35,516 nucleotides of DNA, from the IMG/VR virus record IMGVR_UViG_3300025120_000220, positions 1-35,516 of that record. One strand, 5' to 3'. Position 1 is the stretch's first letter. Every line of letters starts with the position of its first letter. Of this stretch, positions 8,982-16,263 are shown piece by piece. The translations under genes and the position numbers were made by a program. The notes below the pieces were generated by a model that searched no databases, was not told where the DNA came from, and worked only from the letters and a program-made list of their open reading frames with translations. Source of the stretch: a virus.

Positions 8982-9172
8982 TGGTAAAAAATTTAACAGC
9001 TCATACTAGATTAGATAATCATGAAAAGTTATGTCGTATTATGCAAAAGCAAACTCATGATAAAATTAATTTATTAGCTTTACAAATAAGTAGATTAGAA
9101 AAAATACTAATAGGAGCAGCCGCATTAATAATGAGCGGGTTAGGAGCAGCATTAATACAATTGCTTAAATGA
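8981..9172 (+). CDS. Small membrane protein, possible holin accessory (XhlA-like layout)
   Basis: This is a 63-residue protein with a charged amphipathic helix ('LDNHEKLCRIMQKQTHDKINLLALQISRLEK') followed by one C-terminal transmembrane segment ('ILIGAAALIMSGLGAALIQLL'). This layout is seen in XhlA-type haemolysin/holin accessory proteins. It begins at a TAATG junction with the giant virion protein and ends at an ATGA junction with the nuclease. Its position ahead of amidase and holin supports a lysis role, but a virion membrane protein is also possible. Confidence 0.5.
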   Translation: MVKNLTAHTRLDNHEKLCRIMQKQTHDKINLLALQISRLEKILIGAAALIMSGLGAALIQLLK

Positions 9173-9468
9173 CACTCCAAAAAAATAAAGGTTGTCTTTG
9201 TGAAAATATAGCAATATGTTGGTTACAAGAACAAGGTTATTTTGTGTTTAAAGGTTGTCAAACTCAATCGGCTATTGATCTAATTGCCGTGCATCCAGTT
9301 ACTTTAGAAAATCAATATTTTGATGTTAAAATGAGTGGTAAAAGGAAAGATGGCTCTGAAATTAATAGAGTACCTAGAATTAGAAACAGTAAAATACAAA
9401 TTTTATCTGTAGACTTAAAAACAAAAAAATGTAGAATAGTACCTAGGAGAAAAATATTATGGACCTAA
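9169..9468 (+). CDS. PD-(D/E)XK nuclease-like protein
   Basis: This 99-residue protein has the minimal PD-(D/E)XK fold signature. A helix carries Glu12 ('GCLCENIAICWLQEQGYFVF'), then 'SAIDLIAVHP' with Asp37, then 'QYFDVKMS' with Asp52 and Lys54. Such small single-domain proteins include Holliday-junction-resolvase-like and group-specific nicking enzymes. It overlaps the membrane protein by 4 bases (ATGA) and the amidase by 10. A nuclease in a lysis cassette is unusual; it could assist DNA packaging, junction resolution or host DNA degradation late in infection. The motif residues are clear, but the subfamily is not. Confidence 0.65.
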   Translation: MTLQKNKGCLCENIAICWLQEQGYFVFKGCQTQSAIDLIAVHPVTLENQYFDVKMSGKRKDGSEINRVPRIRNSKIQILSVDLKTKKCRIVPRRKILWT

Positions 9469-9902
9469 GAAGAAAAACAGAAATGATAGTAATTCATTGT
9501 GCTGCAACTAAACCATCTATGGATATAGGTGCGTCTGAAATTAAAAAATGGCATGTAGACGATAACGGTTGGGATGATATAGGTTACCATTACATTATTA
9601 AAAGAGATGGATTAGTAGAAGTAGGAAGACCAGAGGCTTTTCAAGGTGCTCATGCTCCAAGTGTAAATTCTAAAAGTATAGCTATTTGTTTAATAGGCGG
9701 TATGGCAGAAAATGGAGAAGCTGAAAATAATTTTACATTAACTCAATTTCTTTCTTTAAAAGATTTAATTAAAAAATTAATTAAAAGTAATTCTAATATT
9801 AAACAAATATTAGGACATTGCGATGTACAAGACAATAAACCAAATTGTCCTGGATTTCATTTAACACAATGGTTATATAAGGAAGATATTAATGTGGCTT
9901 AA
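9459..9902 (+). CDS. N-acetylmuramoyl-L-alanine amidase (T7 lysozyme-like endolysin)
   Basis: This 147-residue Amidase_2 enzyme cleaves the bond between N-acetylmuramic acid and L-alanine in peptidoglycan. The Zn2+ ligands of T7 lysozyme (His17, His122, Cys130) correspond to His13 ('VIHCAAT'), His120 ('ILGHCDV') and Cys130 ('NCPGF'). The catalytic Tyr46 and Lys128 of T7 correspond to Tyr43 ('IGYHYII') and probably Lys127. Length matches T7 lysozyme (151). No signal peptide is present, so it depends on the holin encoded next for access to the cell wall. T7 lysozyme also inhibits T7 RNA polymerase; no such polymerase is seen here. Confidence 0.92.
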   Translation: MDLRRKTEMIVIHCAATKPSMDIGASEIKKWHVDDNGWDDIGYHYIIKRDGLVEVGRPEAFQGAHAPSVNSKSIAICLIGGMAENGEAENNFTLTQFLSLKDLIKKLIKSNSNIKQILGHCDVQDNKPNCPGFHLTQWLYKEDINVA

Positions 9903-10269
9903 TATTATAAGTGGAGCTTTTAAAGTAGGAGCCCATGTAATGAAAAATCGTCAACAAACTAAAATGTTGATTTCTGATGCTGAAAAAGTTCATGCTCAAA
10001 AAATGGCTAATGGCGAAGTAGAATATCAAAAAGCTGTTATGAATAATAACAATCAAGGATGGAAAGATGAGTTTGTTTTAATTCTTGTGTCAGCCCCTGT
10101 GATGTTATTAATTTGGAGTATCTTTTCAGAAGATCCAGAAATCATGGCAAAGGTAGCTACCTTCTTTGATCATTTTGGTAACATGCCTTTTTGGTATCAA
10201 GCTTTGTTTATTGGTGTAGTTTCAGCCATTTACGGTTTAAAAGGTGCAGACATAATGAAAAAAAAATGA
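9892..10269 (+). CDS. Holin, GTA_holin_3TM-like
   Basis: The 125-residue protein has an N-terminal amphipathic/weakly hydrophobic segment, a charged central helix, then a 'WKDEF' motif leading into a transmembrane segment ('VLILVSAPVMLLIWSIF') and a second one ('WYQALFIGVVSAIYGLKG') before a basic C-terminus. This order and the 'W.DE' and 'YGL' motifs fit the 3TM holin family found in gene transfer agents and alphaproteobacterial phages. It overlaps the amidase by 11 bases, the normal endolysin-holin neighbourhood. It would make the lesions that release the amidase. Confidence 0.8.
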   Translation: MWLNIISGAFKVGAHVMKNRQQTKMLISDAEKVHAQKMANGEVEYQKAVMNNNNQGWKDEFVLILVSAPVMLLIWSIFSEDPEIMAKVATFFDHFGNMPFWYQALFIGVVSAIYGLKGADIMKKK

Positions 10270-10382
10270 TAAATAAAATTGCATATAAATTTTTTAGTAT
10301 AATGGATGATATCTGTGAATGGATCGCAACTAAATTCTCTGGCAAAAGATGTCAGTGTGGTAAAAAAGGAAATAAAAAATGA
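10266..10382 (+). CDS. Small cysteine-containing protein downstream of holin
   Basis: This is a 38-residue ORF starting with ATG at an ATGA overlap with the holin stop. A longer in-frame start at 10191 would lie deep inside the holin gene and is not needed. The peptide has an amphipathic N-terminal half ('IAYKFFSIMDDICEWIATKF') and a basic C-terminus with a 'CQCGKKG' cluster. No family recognised. The continuous stop-start overlaps on both sides argue it is translated. Confidence 0.5.
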   Translation: MINKIAYKFFSIMDDICEWIATKFSGKRCQCGKKGNKK

Positions 10383-10495
10383 TTAAATATTTTTTAGAAA
10401 AAATATATCATTGCTCTGGCTATTTAAATTCGTGGTCTTGGCAAAAATTATATAGTAATAGAGAAAAAGGTTACGGATATACTAAAGTTAAATAA
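10379..10495 (+). CDS. Small aromatic-rich ORF (38 aa)
   Basis: ATG at 10379 overlaps the preceding stop (ATGA) and the frame runs to TAA 10493-10495. The peptide is aromatic and basic ('SGYLNSWSWQKLYSNREKGYG'). It converges with and overlaps the end of the minus-strand helicase gene by 8 bases. Not recognised; supported mainly by the ATGA coupling and lack of free space. Confidence 0.4.
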   Translation: MIKYFLEKIYHCSGYLNSWSWQKLYSNREKGYGYTKVK

Positions 10496-11963
10496 ATAAC
10501 TCTTTCCAATCATCACCTGTAATTTGATCAGCTAGTTTCTTCTTAGTACTTAAAGCTTGTAATATCTTTTCATCAATAGTATTAGGACATACAAAATCTA
10601 TATAAGTTACTTTATCAGTTTGACCAATACGGTGGGCTCTATCTTCTGATTGAAGTCTTACTTCCATATCGTAAGTATTATTAAAATAGATAACTGTTTT
10701 AGCAGCAGTTAAAGTTAAGCCATAACCTCCAGTTCTAGGTTGACCTATAAAATATTTTATTTCTCCTGATTGAAATCTTTCAACAATACCTTGTCTTTCT
10801 TCTGATGGAGTATCTCCAAAAAAGGCTGCTACTTTACTAGCTCCATATTTTTTAGCTAAAGTATCACGGATCAATTTAATTGAATTACGATAGGTTGCCC
10901 ATATAATTACACCGCCTTGTGTTTCATCTAACACATTTAAAAGTTCTTGTAATCTAGAATTAGGTCCTTTTATAACTTCTTCAGTTCCATCGTCATATTT
11001 AATAAAGCCACATAGGATCTGTTGTAATCTTAATATTCGTGTGATTACGAGAGGTGCCGTCACCAATTTAGACTGTTCTAGTTCTAGTATAGCTCTTTTT
11101 CTTAATGTGTGATACATGACCTTCTGTTCACGAGAAAGCTCTATTTCTCTTTTTAATCTTATTTTTGGAGGTAAATCTAAACATTCATCTTTAGTTACTC
11201 TGAAACTATGTTCTTCTAATATTTTTTGAAGTTCATCTAGTCTTTGATACTCGACTATCTCATCAAAGCTATGAGTAGATGTTCTTCTTCTGCGAATTAC
11301 ACAAAAAGTATTTCTATAAGCATAAAAACTAGATTGAAGTATAAACTCATCTAGGAAATGCATTTGAGCCCATAAGTCTAAAGGACCTTGGGTCACTGGA
11401 GTTCCTGTTAATATTCTTCTATACTTAGCAAACTTACTTAATTTTAAACAAGCTTTAGTTCTTCTAGCAGTTCTATTTTTAATATTACTACTTTCATCTA
11501 TAGTCCATAAACAATTAGTAATATTTAATAATCTATTTAAATAATTTTTTCCTTTGTCAGTTGATAGAGCCTCTATATTAATTATAAAAAATTTTAATTT
11601 ATGAGAAGGATTTAAAAAATTAGTTAAATTTTCTACATTAGATTTAGTTTCAATAGGATTCCAAATACATACATCTGTAAAACTTTTTACATCATCAGGC
11701 ATATGAGTATTAAATTCAGAAGCAACCCAATTTCGATAGACACCTTTAGGAGCTGTAATAACAGCACAGTTAATTTTGCCTTGTCTATATAGATAAGCTA
11801 TATTATCTATAATAACTTTAGACTTACCAGTTCCTTGTTCCATAAACAAAGCATAAGCTTCTTTGTCTTTAGACTTTAAAAAAACATCATATTGATGTTT
11901 ATAAGGTTTTGTTTTAAATTTATACTTAACGAAGTTTTCTTCGTTAACAAATTCTACCTGCAT
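10488..11963 (-). CDS. SNF2-type DEAD/DEAH-box helicase
   Basis: This 491-residue superfamily 2 helicase has SNF2 features: a Q-like 'YKHQYDVF' start, Walker A 'EQGTGKS' (42-48), motif Ia 'ITAPKGVYRNWV', Walker B 'TIDESS' (Asp156-Glu157, DESS in place of DEAH), motif III 'LTGTPV' (185-190) and motif VI 'QSEDRAHRIGQ' (438-448), with 'GGYGLTLTAA' as motif V. It uses ATP to translocate on duplex DNA. Phage versions are thought to act in replication, recombination or displacement of bound proteins. It is the only gene on the minus strand, so it is transcribed apart from both the lysis and the replication blocks. Its start has an AGAAAG ribosome binding site on the minus strand. Confidence 0.9.
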   Translation of the reverse strand: MQVEFVNEENFVKYKFKTKPYKHQYDVFLKSKDKEAYALFMEQGTGKSKVIIDNIAYLYRQGKINCAVITAPKGVYRNWVASEFNTHMPDDVKSFTDVCIWNPIETKSNVENLTNFLNPSHKLKFFIINIEALSTDKGKNYLNRLLNITNCLWTIDESSNIKNRTARRTKACLKLSKFAKYRRILTGTPVTQGPLDLWAQMHFLDEFILQSSFYAYRNTFCVIRRRRTSTHSFDEIVEYQRLDELQKILEEHSFRVTKDECLDLPPKIRLKREIELSREQKVMYHTLRKRAILELEQSKLVTAPLVITRILRLQQILCGFIKYDDGTEEVIKGPNSRLQELLNVLDETQGGVIIWATYRNSIKLIRDTLAKKYGASKVAAFFGDTPSEERQGIVERFQSGEIKYFIGQPRTGGYGLTLTAAKTVIYFNNTYDMEVRLQSEDRAHRIGQTDKVTYIDFVCPNTIDEKILQALSTKKKLADQITGDDWKELFI

Positions 11964-11990
11964 AAAAACTTTCTGTATTACTAATTTTAA

Positions 11991-12024
11991 ATTTACTTTA
12001 TAGCTAAATTAATTTAAAGTAAAT
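11991..12024. promoter_or_regulatory. Inverted repeat in divergent promoter region (candidate operator)
   Basis: ATTTACTTTA (11991-12000) and TAAAGTAAAT (12015-12024) are perfect 10-bp inverted arms separated by 14 bp. It sits in the 83-bp gap between the divergent helicase and replication operon starts, giving both directions the same TAAAGTAAAT sequence ahead of their start. It could be an operator or paired promoter elements. The same 10-mer also occurs at 27510-27519 and 31474-31483 before genes, and once inside a gene near 59. Confidence 0.45.
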
Positions 12025-12046
12025 AAAAAAAGAAAGGAGAAAAAAT

Positions 12047-12379
12047 ATGGCTAAAGTATATGTCACACAAGAAAATCCTAAAGTAAACATTCTTGCAGCT
12101 GGCAGATTTGGCGAATTAGAATTATTGGTACAACCTGGAAGACAAATCACTCTTTCATCTGCTCCGGTAGTTCGATTATTAAATAATAAGCTAAAAAATT
12201 TTAATGATGACGATTTCCTTTTACCTATGGGTGATCCAGTTGCAATTGCTATTGCAAGTATGGTTGCCTGTAACGTAAATAACGGAAAAGTTAAGATGTT
12301 AAAATGGGATAGAGAAAATCAATGTTACTATAGTGTACAAATTGATTTATACATGAAAGGAGAAAGTAATGAGCAGTAA
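12047..12379 (+). CDS. Hypothetical protein, first gene of the replication operon
   Basis: This is a 110-residue protein of unknown function. It is predicted mostly beta/alpha mixed ('LNILAAGRFGELELLVQPGRQITLSSAPVVRLL' character), without membrane segments or cysteine clusters. The start is fixed by a strong AGAAAGGAG ribosome binding site at about 12031-12039. As the first gene after the divergent control region, it is likely expressed early. It overlaps the next gene by 11 bases. Confidence 0.7.
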   Translation: MAKVYVTQENPKVNILAAGRFGELELLVQPGRQITLSSAPVVRLLNNKLKNFNDDDFLLPMGDPVAIAIASMVACNVNNGKVKMLKWDRENQCYYSVQIDLYMKGESNEQ

Positions 12380-12956
12380 AAAAAATTGGATCTTTGATTC
12401 GATAGAAAAAAGAAACGAGAAAAAAAGTTTACCACAAGGCGGACTAGAAGTAGTAACTGCTATTGGAAATAAACTTATAAAGAAAAAGAAAAATCTTATG
12501 GAAGAGGAAGAAAGATTAAAAATCTTAAAAACTCAAATTCGTGAGATTGAAGAAAAAGAATTACCAGATGCCATGGCGTCTTGTAATGGAATGACTAGAT
12601 TTGATTTAGATGACGGAAGTCAAATTTCAGTTAAAGACGATTTATTTTGTTCTATACCAGAAGATAAAAGAGCAGGTGCTCTTAAATGGTTAGAAGAAAA
12701 TGGACACAGTGAACTAATTAAACATGATGTTAAAGTTAGTTTTGCTAAAGGCGAGTATGATGAAGCGGATAAACTAATTGAGGTCTTAAACAAAAACTTT
12801 AAGAATATACCTTATGATGAAAAATCTTCAGTTCATTCTGGCACATTAAAAGCTTTTGCTAAAGAACAGTATAGTTTAGGTCAAACATTACCTGAAGAAT
12901 ACTTTTCTGTATACGAAGCCAGTATAGCAAAAGTTAAACTCGGAAAGGAGAAATAA
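12369..12956 (+). CDS. Hypothetical coiled-coil protein
   Basis: This 195-residue protein has a long Lys/Glu-rich coiled coil at about residues 33-65 ('LIKKKKNLMEEEERLKILKTQIREIEEKELP') followed by a globular part ('DDGSQISVKDDLFCSIPEDKRAGALKWLEENGH'). The arrangement loosely recalls Gam-type DNA-end-binding proteins with a leading coiled coil, but I do not recognise specific motifs. It has an AAAGGAG site before its ATG and sits between an unknown gene and the possible ssDNA-binding protein, so a DNA-processing role is plausible. Confidence 0.65.
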   Translation: MSSKKNWIFDSIEKRNEKKSLPQGGLEVVTAIGNKLIKKKKNLMEEEERLKILKTQIREIEEKELPDAMASCNGMTRFDLDDGSQISVKDDLFCSIPEDKRAGALKWLEENGHSELIKHDVKVSFAKGEYDEADKLIEVLNKNFKNIPYDEKSSVHSGTLKAFAKEQYSLGQTLPEEYFSVYEASIAKVKLGKEK

Positions 12957-12958
12957 AA

Positions 12959-13753
12959 ATGGCAGACAAGCAAGTAGAAGTTAAATCAAATACTGAATTA
13001 TCTACAGGAGATATTTCAACTGATTTAATTATAAAATCGGCAGGTCGTGGATTAGAAAATATTAGTAATGATGATATTACTATTCCTAGATTAGCTATCG
13101 TTCAATCAGGTTCACCTCAAAGAAAGAAAAAAGATGAGAAGTACATCGAGGGAGCTGAAGAAGGTCATATATTTAATACAGTCAGTAATCAATTGTATGG
13201 TTCTGATGGTATTATAGTTATACCTTGTGGATATAAAAAATCCTATGTAGAGTGGGTACCTAGAGAAAGTGGCGGCGGGTTAGTTGCCATTCACGATATG
13301 AAACCTGAAGGTACAGTCGTTGATCCTAAAACTAGAAAAGCATTTCTTGGCGAAAATCAAATAGTTGATACAGCTGAGCATTTTGTTTTAGTTAAAAAAG
13401 ATGAATCATGGGAACCAGCAGTTCTTACAATGACATCTAGTAATCTTGGAGTTTCAAGAAAGTGGAATACACTTCTTAAAATGAAAAAGATTAATATAAA
13501 AGGGAAAATGATTGATCCACCTTCATTTCTATATATGTTTAAATTATCAACGATCAATGCTGAAAATGATCTTGGTAGTTGGTTTAAATATAAAATAGAA
13601 GAAAAAGGTCAAGTAGCAAGTAAAGATGTATTTTCTACGGCAGAAGCTCTTTCAGATTCAGTATCTGAAGGTAAAGTAAAAGCTTCAGAGCCAGTTGATA
13701 CAGAAACTTCTAGTGCAACAACTTCAACAGGGAAAAATAAAACTCCCTTTTAA
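12959..13753 (+). CDS. Possible single-stranded DNA-binding protein
   Basis: The 264-residue protein has a beta-rich centre ('GIIVIPCGYKKSYVEWVPRE', 'AEHFVLVKKDESWEPAVLTMTSS') and a disordered Ser/Thr/acidic C-terminus that ends in 'KTPF'. A flexible tail ending in Phe is typical of phage and bacterial SSBs, where it contacts the polymerase and helicase. It is the gene directly before the primase. The tail here is less acidic than in T7 gp2.5, and no OB-fold signature can be proven by eye, so this is a hypothesis. The ATG at 12959 has AAAGGAG upstream. Confidence 0.4.
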   Translation: MADKQVEVKSNTELSTGDISTDLIIKSAGRGLENISNDDITIPRLAIVQSGSPQRKKKDEKYIEGAEEGHIFNTVSNQLYGSDGIIVIPCGYKKSYVEWVPRESGGGLVAIHDMKPEGTVVDPKTRKAFLGENQIVDTAEHFVLVKKDESWEPAVLTMTSSNLGVSRKWNTLLKMKKINIKGKMIDPPSFLYMFKLSTINAENDLGSWFKYKIEEKGQVASKDVFSTAEALSDSVSEGKVKASEPVDTETSSATTSTGKNKTPF

Positions 13754-13755
13754 GT

Positions 13756-15258
13756 ATGCACGAAGATTTTTTTAGAGTATTTCCAGGTTTAAATAGAGCT
13801 TATGGCCAATTTTTCATAACAGAAAAAAAAGGCCCTAAGCTTGATGGCTTTGGAAAAACTATTAGAGAATCCTATAATGAAGAACTTTGGAAGCAACACC
13901 TAGACGGAAAAACTGGTTTAGGTGTTATTCCAATAGATGAAAAAAATCAATGTAAGTGGGGTTGTCTTGATGTAGATGATTATTCAGTTGATATTGAAAA
14001 AATTAGTAAACAGTTTGTTAAAAAAAATTTAATAGTTTGTAGATCAAAATCAGGTGGAGCACATATTTTTATATTTACTAAAAAGCCAGTAAGTGCTTCT
14101 TCGATGATTACTAAATTAAAAGATATTGTTAAAAGATTTGGTTTTGTAAAATATGATTTAAGACCTCAACAAACTCAATTATTAAATAAAGAAGATGTTG
14201 GTAGTTGGCTTAATATGCCTTATTTTGGAGGAGAACAATCTGATAGATATGCTTTATATGATGGAGAAGTATTAACTCCAGAACATTTTATTAAATGGGT
14301 AGACAAATTTTCAGTAAATAATTTAGAGGAAATTAATTTAAGTTTTATAGAAAAATTAAATAAATCAAGTGAAATATTACAAGGTGGTCCTCCTTGTTTA
14401 CAACAACTATTATCTCAAGGTTCTTTAGGAGAAGGTAGTAGAAATAATGGATTATTTAATATAGGTGTTTATCTTAGAAAAAGGTTTCCAGAGGAATGGC
14501 AGGAAAAATTAGAAGAATATAATGATGAATATTTAGATCCTCCTTTAAAACCTAGAGAATTTACATCAGTATTAAATAGTTTAGATAAAAAAACTTACAA
14601 TTATAAGTGTAAGGATTCACCTATAAATTCAGTTTGTAATAAAACTAAATGTTTAACATGTGAATTTGGTATAAATGATGAAGGAACTATGCCTATTTTA
14701 AATAGTATAACTAAAATATTAACTAATCCTCCTCAATATTTTTTAACTTTAAGTGAAAAGAAAGTAGGTCCTTTATCTAGTAAACAAGTTTATAGTTTTA
14801 TAGATTTTAAACAAGTTGTATTTGAAAATTTAGATATGTTACTTCCTAAAATAAATGATAAGTTGTGGACAGAAACGATTAATGATTTAATGAGTAGAGT
14901 TATATCTGTAGAAGCACCTAAAGATAGTAGTAATGAAGGACGATTACTTGAATTATTAGAAAGATTTTGTACAGGTTCTACTTCATCTACAGAACTAGAA
15001 GATTTATTAAGAAGTAAAGCAGTCATTCAAGATGCAGTTACTGAATTTAGAATAAATGATTTTATGGAATTTTTAGATAGGCATAGGTTTAAAGAATTTA
15101 AACTACACGAAATTACTGCTTATCTAAAAAATTTAGGAGCAACACACAGTGGTAAAAAAATAAAAGGTAAATTTACTAATACTTGGTCTGTTCCTAATTT
15201 TCAAATGCAAACAGAAGACTTTAAACAACCAAAAATAAACAAGGAGGCTTATGAATAA
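13756..15258 (+). CDS. Archaeo-eukaryotic-type primase (TOTE-like AEP domain)
   Basis: This 500-residue protein would make RNA or DNA primers. The AEP catalytic core is visible: 'CKWGCLDVDDY' with Asp72 and Asp74 (metal-binding DxD), 'VCRSKSGGAHIFIF' with Ser99 and His103 (sGGxH nucleotide-binding motif), and 'GSWLNMPYF' at about 149-157, typical of TOTE-type and viral primases. A second part at about 290-312 carries four Cys ('YKCKD..VCNKTKCLTC'), like the PriCT-type zinc segment. The C-terminal part (about 320-500) is unassigned and may be a helicase-binding or winged-helix region. The start follows the previous stop by 2 bases. No DnaB-like replicative helicase is seen near it. Confidence 0.8.
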   Translation: MHEDFFRVFPGLNRAYGQFFITEKKGPKLDGFGKTIRESYNEELWKQHLDGKTGLGVIPIDEKNQCKWGCLDVDDYSVDIEKISKQFVKKNLIVCRSKSGGAHIFIFTKKPVSASSMITKLKDIVKRFGFVKYDLRPQQTQLLNKEDVGSWLNMPYFGGEQSDRYALYDGEVLTPEHFIKWVDKFSVNNLEEINLSFIEKLNKSSEILQGGPPCLQQLLSQGSLGEGSRNNGLFNIGVYLRKRFPEEWQEKLEEYNDEYLDPPLKPREFTSVLNSLDKKTYNYKCKDSPINSVCNKTKCLTCEFGINDEGTMPILNSITKILTNPPQYFLTLSEKKVGPLSSKQVYSFIDFKQVVFENLDMLLPKINDKLWTETINDLMSRVISVEAPKDSSNEGRLLELLERFCTGSTSSTELEDLLRSKAVIQDAVTEFRINDFMEFLDRHRFKEFKLHEITAYLKNLGATHSGKKIKGKFTNTWSVPNFQMQTEDFKQPKINKEAYE

Positions 15259-15463
15259 AGATAGAGCAATTAGTATTTTATTAGAACATGCAATAAAAAG
15301 TTGTGAAAAAATTGAAAGAAAACAAGAGGCAGGTCATACTGAAGTAACTAATGATGATTTAACTGCGGCAATTTTAGTTTTAGAAAAACATGTTCAAGAT
15401 AATAAAAAAGACGTTAAAGTAGAAATAACCGGTTTAGAATTTAATTTAAGTAAAGGAGCATAA
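15251..15463 (+). CDS. Hypothetical protein (70 aa)
   Basis: A small, mainly helical charged protein ('RAISILLEHAIKSCEKIERKQEAG', then 'LTAAILVLEKHVQ'). The start is set by AAGGAGG before ATG, inside the primase 3' end (8-base overlap). It ends at a TAATG junction with the exonuclease. No family recognised. Confidence 0.65.
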   Translation: MNKDRAISILLEHAIKSCEKIERKQEAGHTEVTNDDLTAAILVLEKHVQDNKKDVKVEITGLEFNLSKGA

Positions 15464-16263
15464 TGATTTTATTTTTTGATACAGAAACAAATGGACTATG
15501 GAAAAGAGAATTAAAACCAGATCATGCTGATCAACCTCATTTAGTTAGTTTAGCTTTTCAAACTTGTAAAGAAGAAGAAATTGTAGGACAATTTTCTTTT
15601 AGAATGCAACCTAAATTATTAGGATTTAAAATACCAGAGGAAGTTGTAAAAATACATGGTATATCTGAAGATGAAGCTAATGAAACTGGAGTGCCTACTG
15701 AGTATGCTTTAAGATTATTTGCCGAACAATTAAAAAATACAGATACTTTAGTTGCTCATAACTTAGCTTTTGATTTAAAAATAATACAAAGAGCTTTTGA
15801 TTTGTTTGCTATAAAATTTGTAAAACCTAAAAATTTACATTGCACAATGATGATGGCAAAAGATGTAATGAAGTTAAAAGGACAATTTAAAGATTATAAA
15901 TTTCCTAAATTACAAGAATGTTTTGAAGCTTTTTTTCATACTTCACCTCAAAAATATCACGATGCTCTTTTAGATGTTCAGTTATGTAGAGAATTATATT
16001 TTCATTTAAAAAGAAAAGATGTAAAGATTAAAGGACCACAAGTTATTCCTACAGAGTTATTAATAAAATTAGAAGGTGAGAGTTATGATAGATTTGTTAT
16101 TTTCTTAAATGGACTTAATCCTAAAAAATTAACACCTTGGGAATTAGAATTTGGAAATTCAATGAAAGAAAGATTAAGTAAATTTGATAATCATTTTTTA
16201 CTTTCTAATAAACAGTTAGAAATACTTAGAAAGTTATATAAAAAAAATGACCAAAACGATTAA
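15463..16263 (+). CDS. DEDDh 3'-5' exonuclease (DnaQ/RNase T-like)
   Basis: This is a 266-residue exonuclease of the DNA polymerase III epsilon fold. All five DEDDh residues are visible: Asp6 and Glu8 ('FFDTETNG'), Asp104 ('AHNLAFDLKII'), His166 and Asp171 ('YHDALLDVQL'). The 'KIHGISEDEA' motif typical of DnaQ precedes the second acidic residue. The last 85 residues lie outside the nuclease domain and are unassigned. Since the DNA polymerase in this phage carries its own DEDDy exonuclease, this enzyme probably acts in repair, recombination or RNA/DNA end processing. It is coupled to the primase block by AAAGGAG/TAATG and overlaps the helicase by 17 bases. Confidence 0.88.
   Translation: MILFFDTETNGLWKRELKPDHADQPHLVSLAFQTCKEEEIVGQFSFRMQPKLLGFKIPEEVVKIHGISEDEANETGVPTEYALRLFAEQLKNTDTLVAHNLAFDLKIIQRAFDLFAIKFVKPKNLHCTMMMAKDVMKLKGQFKDYKFPKLQECFEAFFHTSPQKYHDALLDVQLCRELYFHLKRKDVKIKGPQVIPTELLIKLEGESYDRFVIFLNGLNPKKLTPWELEFGNSMKERLSKFDNHFLLSNKQLEILRKLYKKNDQND

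Noticed and set aside
10191-10382. Long start for the small gene after the holin
   Set aside because: The 10191 start lies well inside the holin gene; ATG 10266 has a clean ATGA junction.
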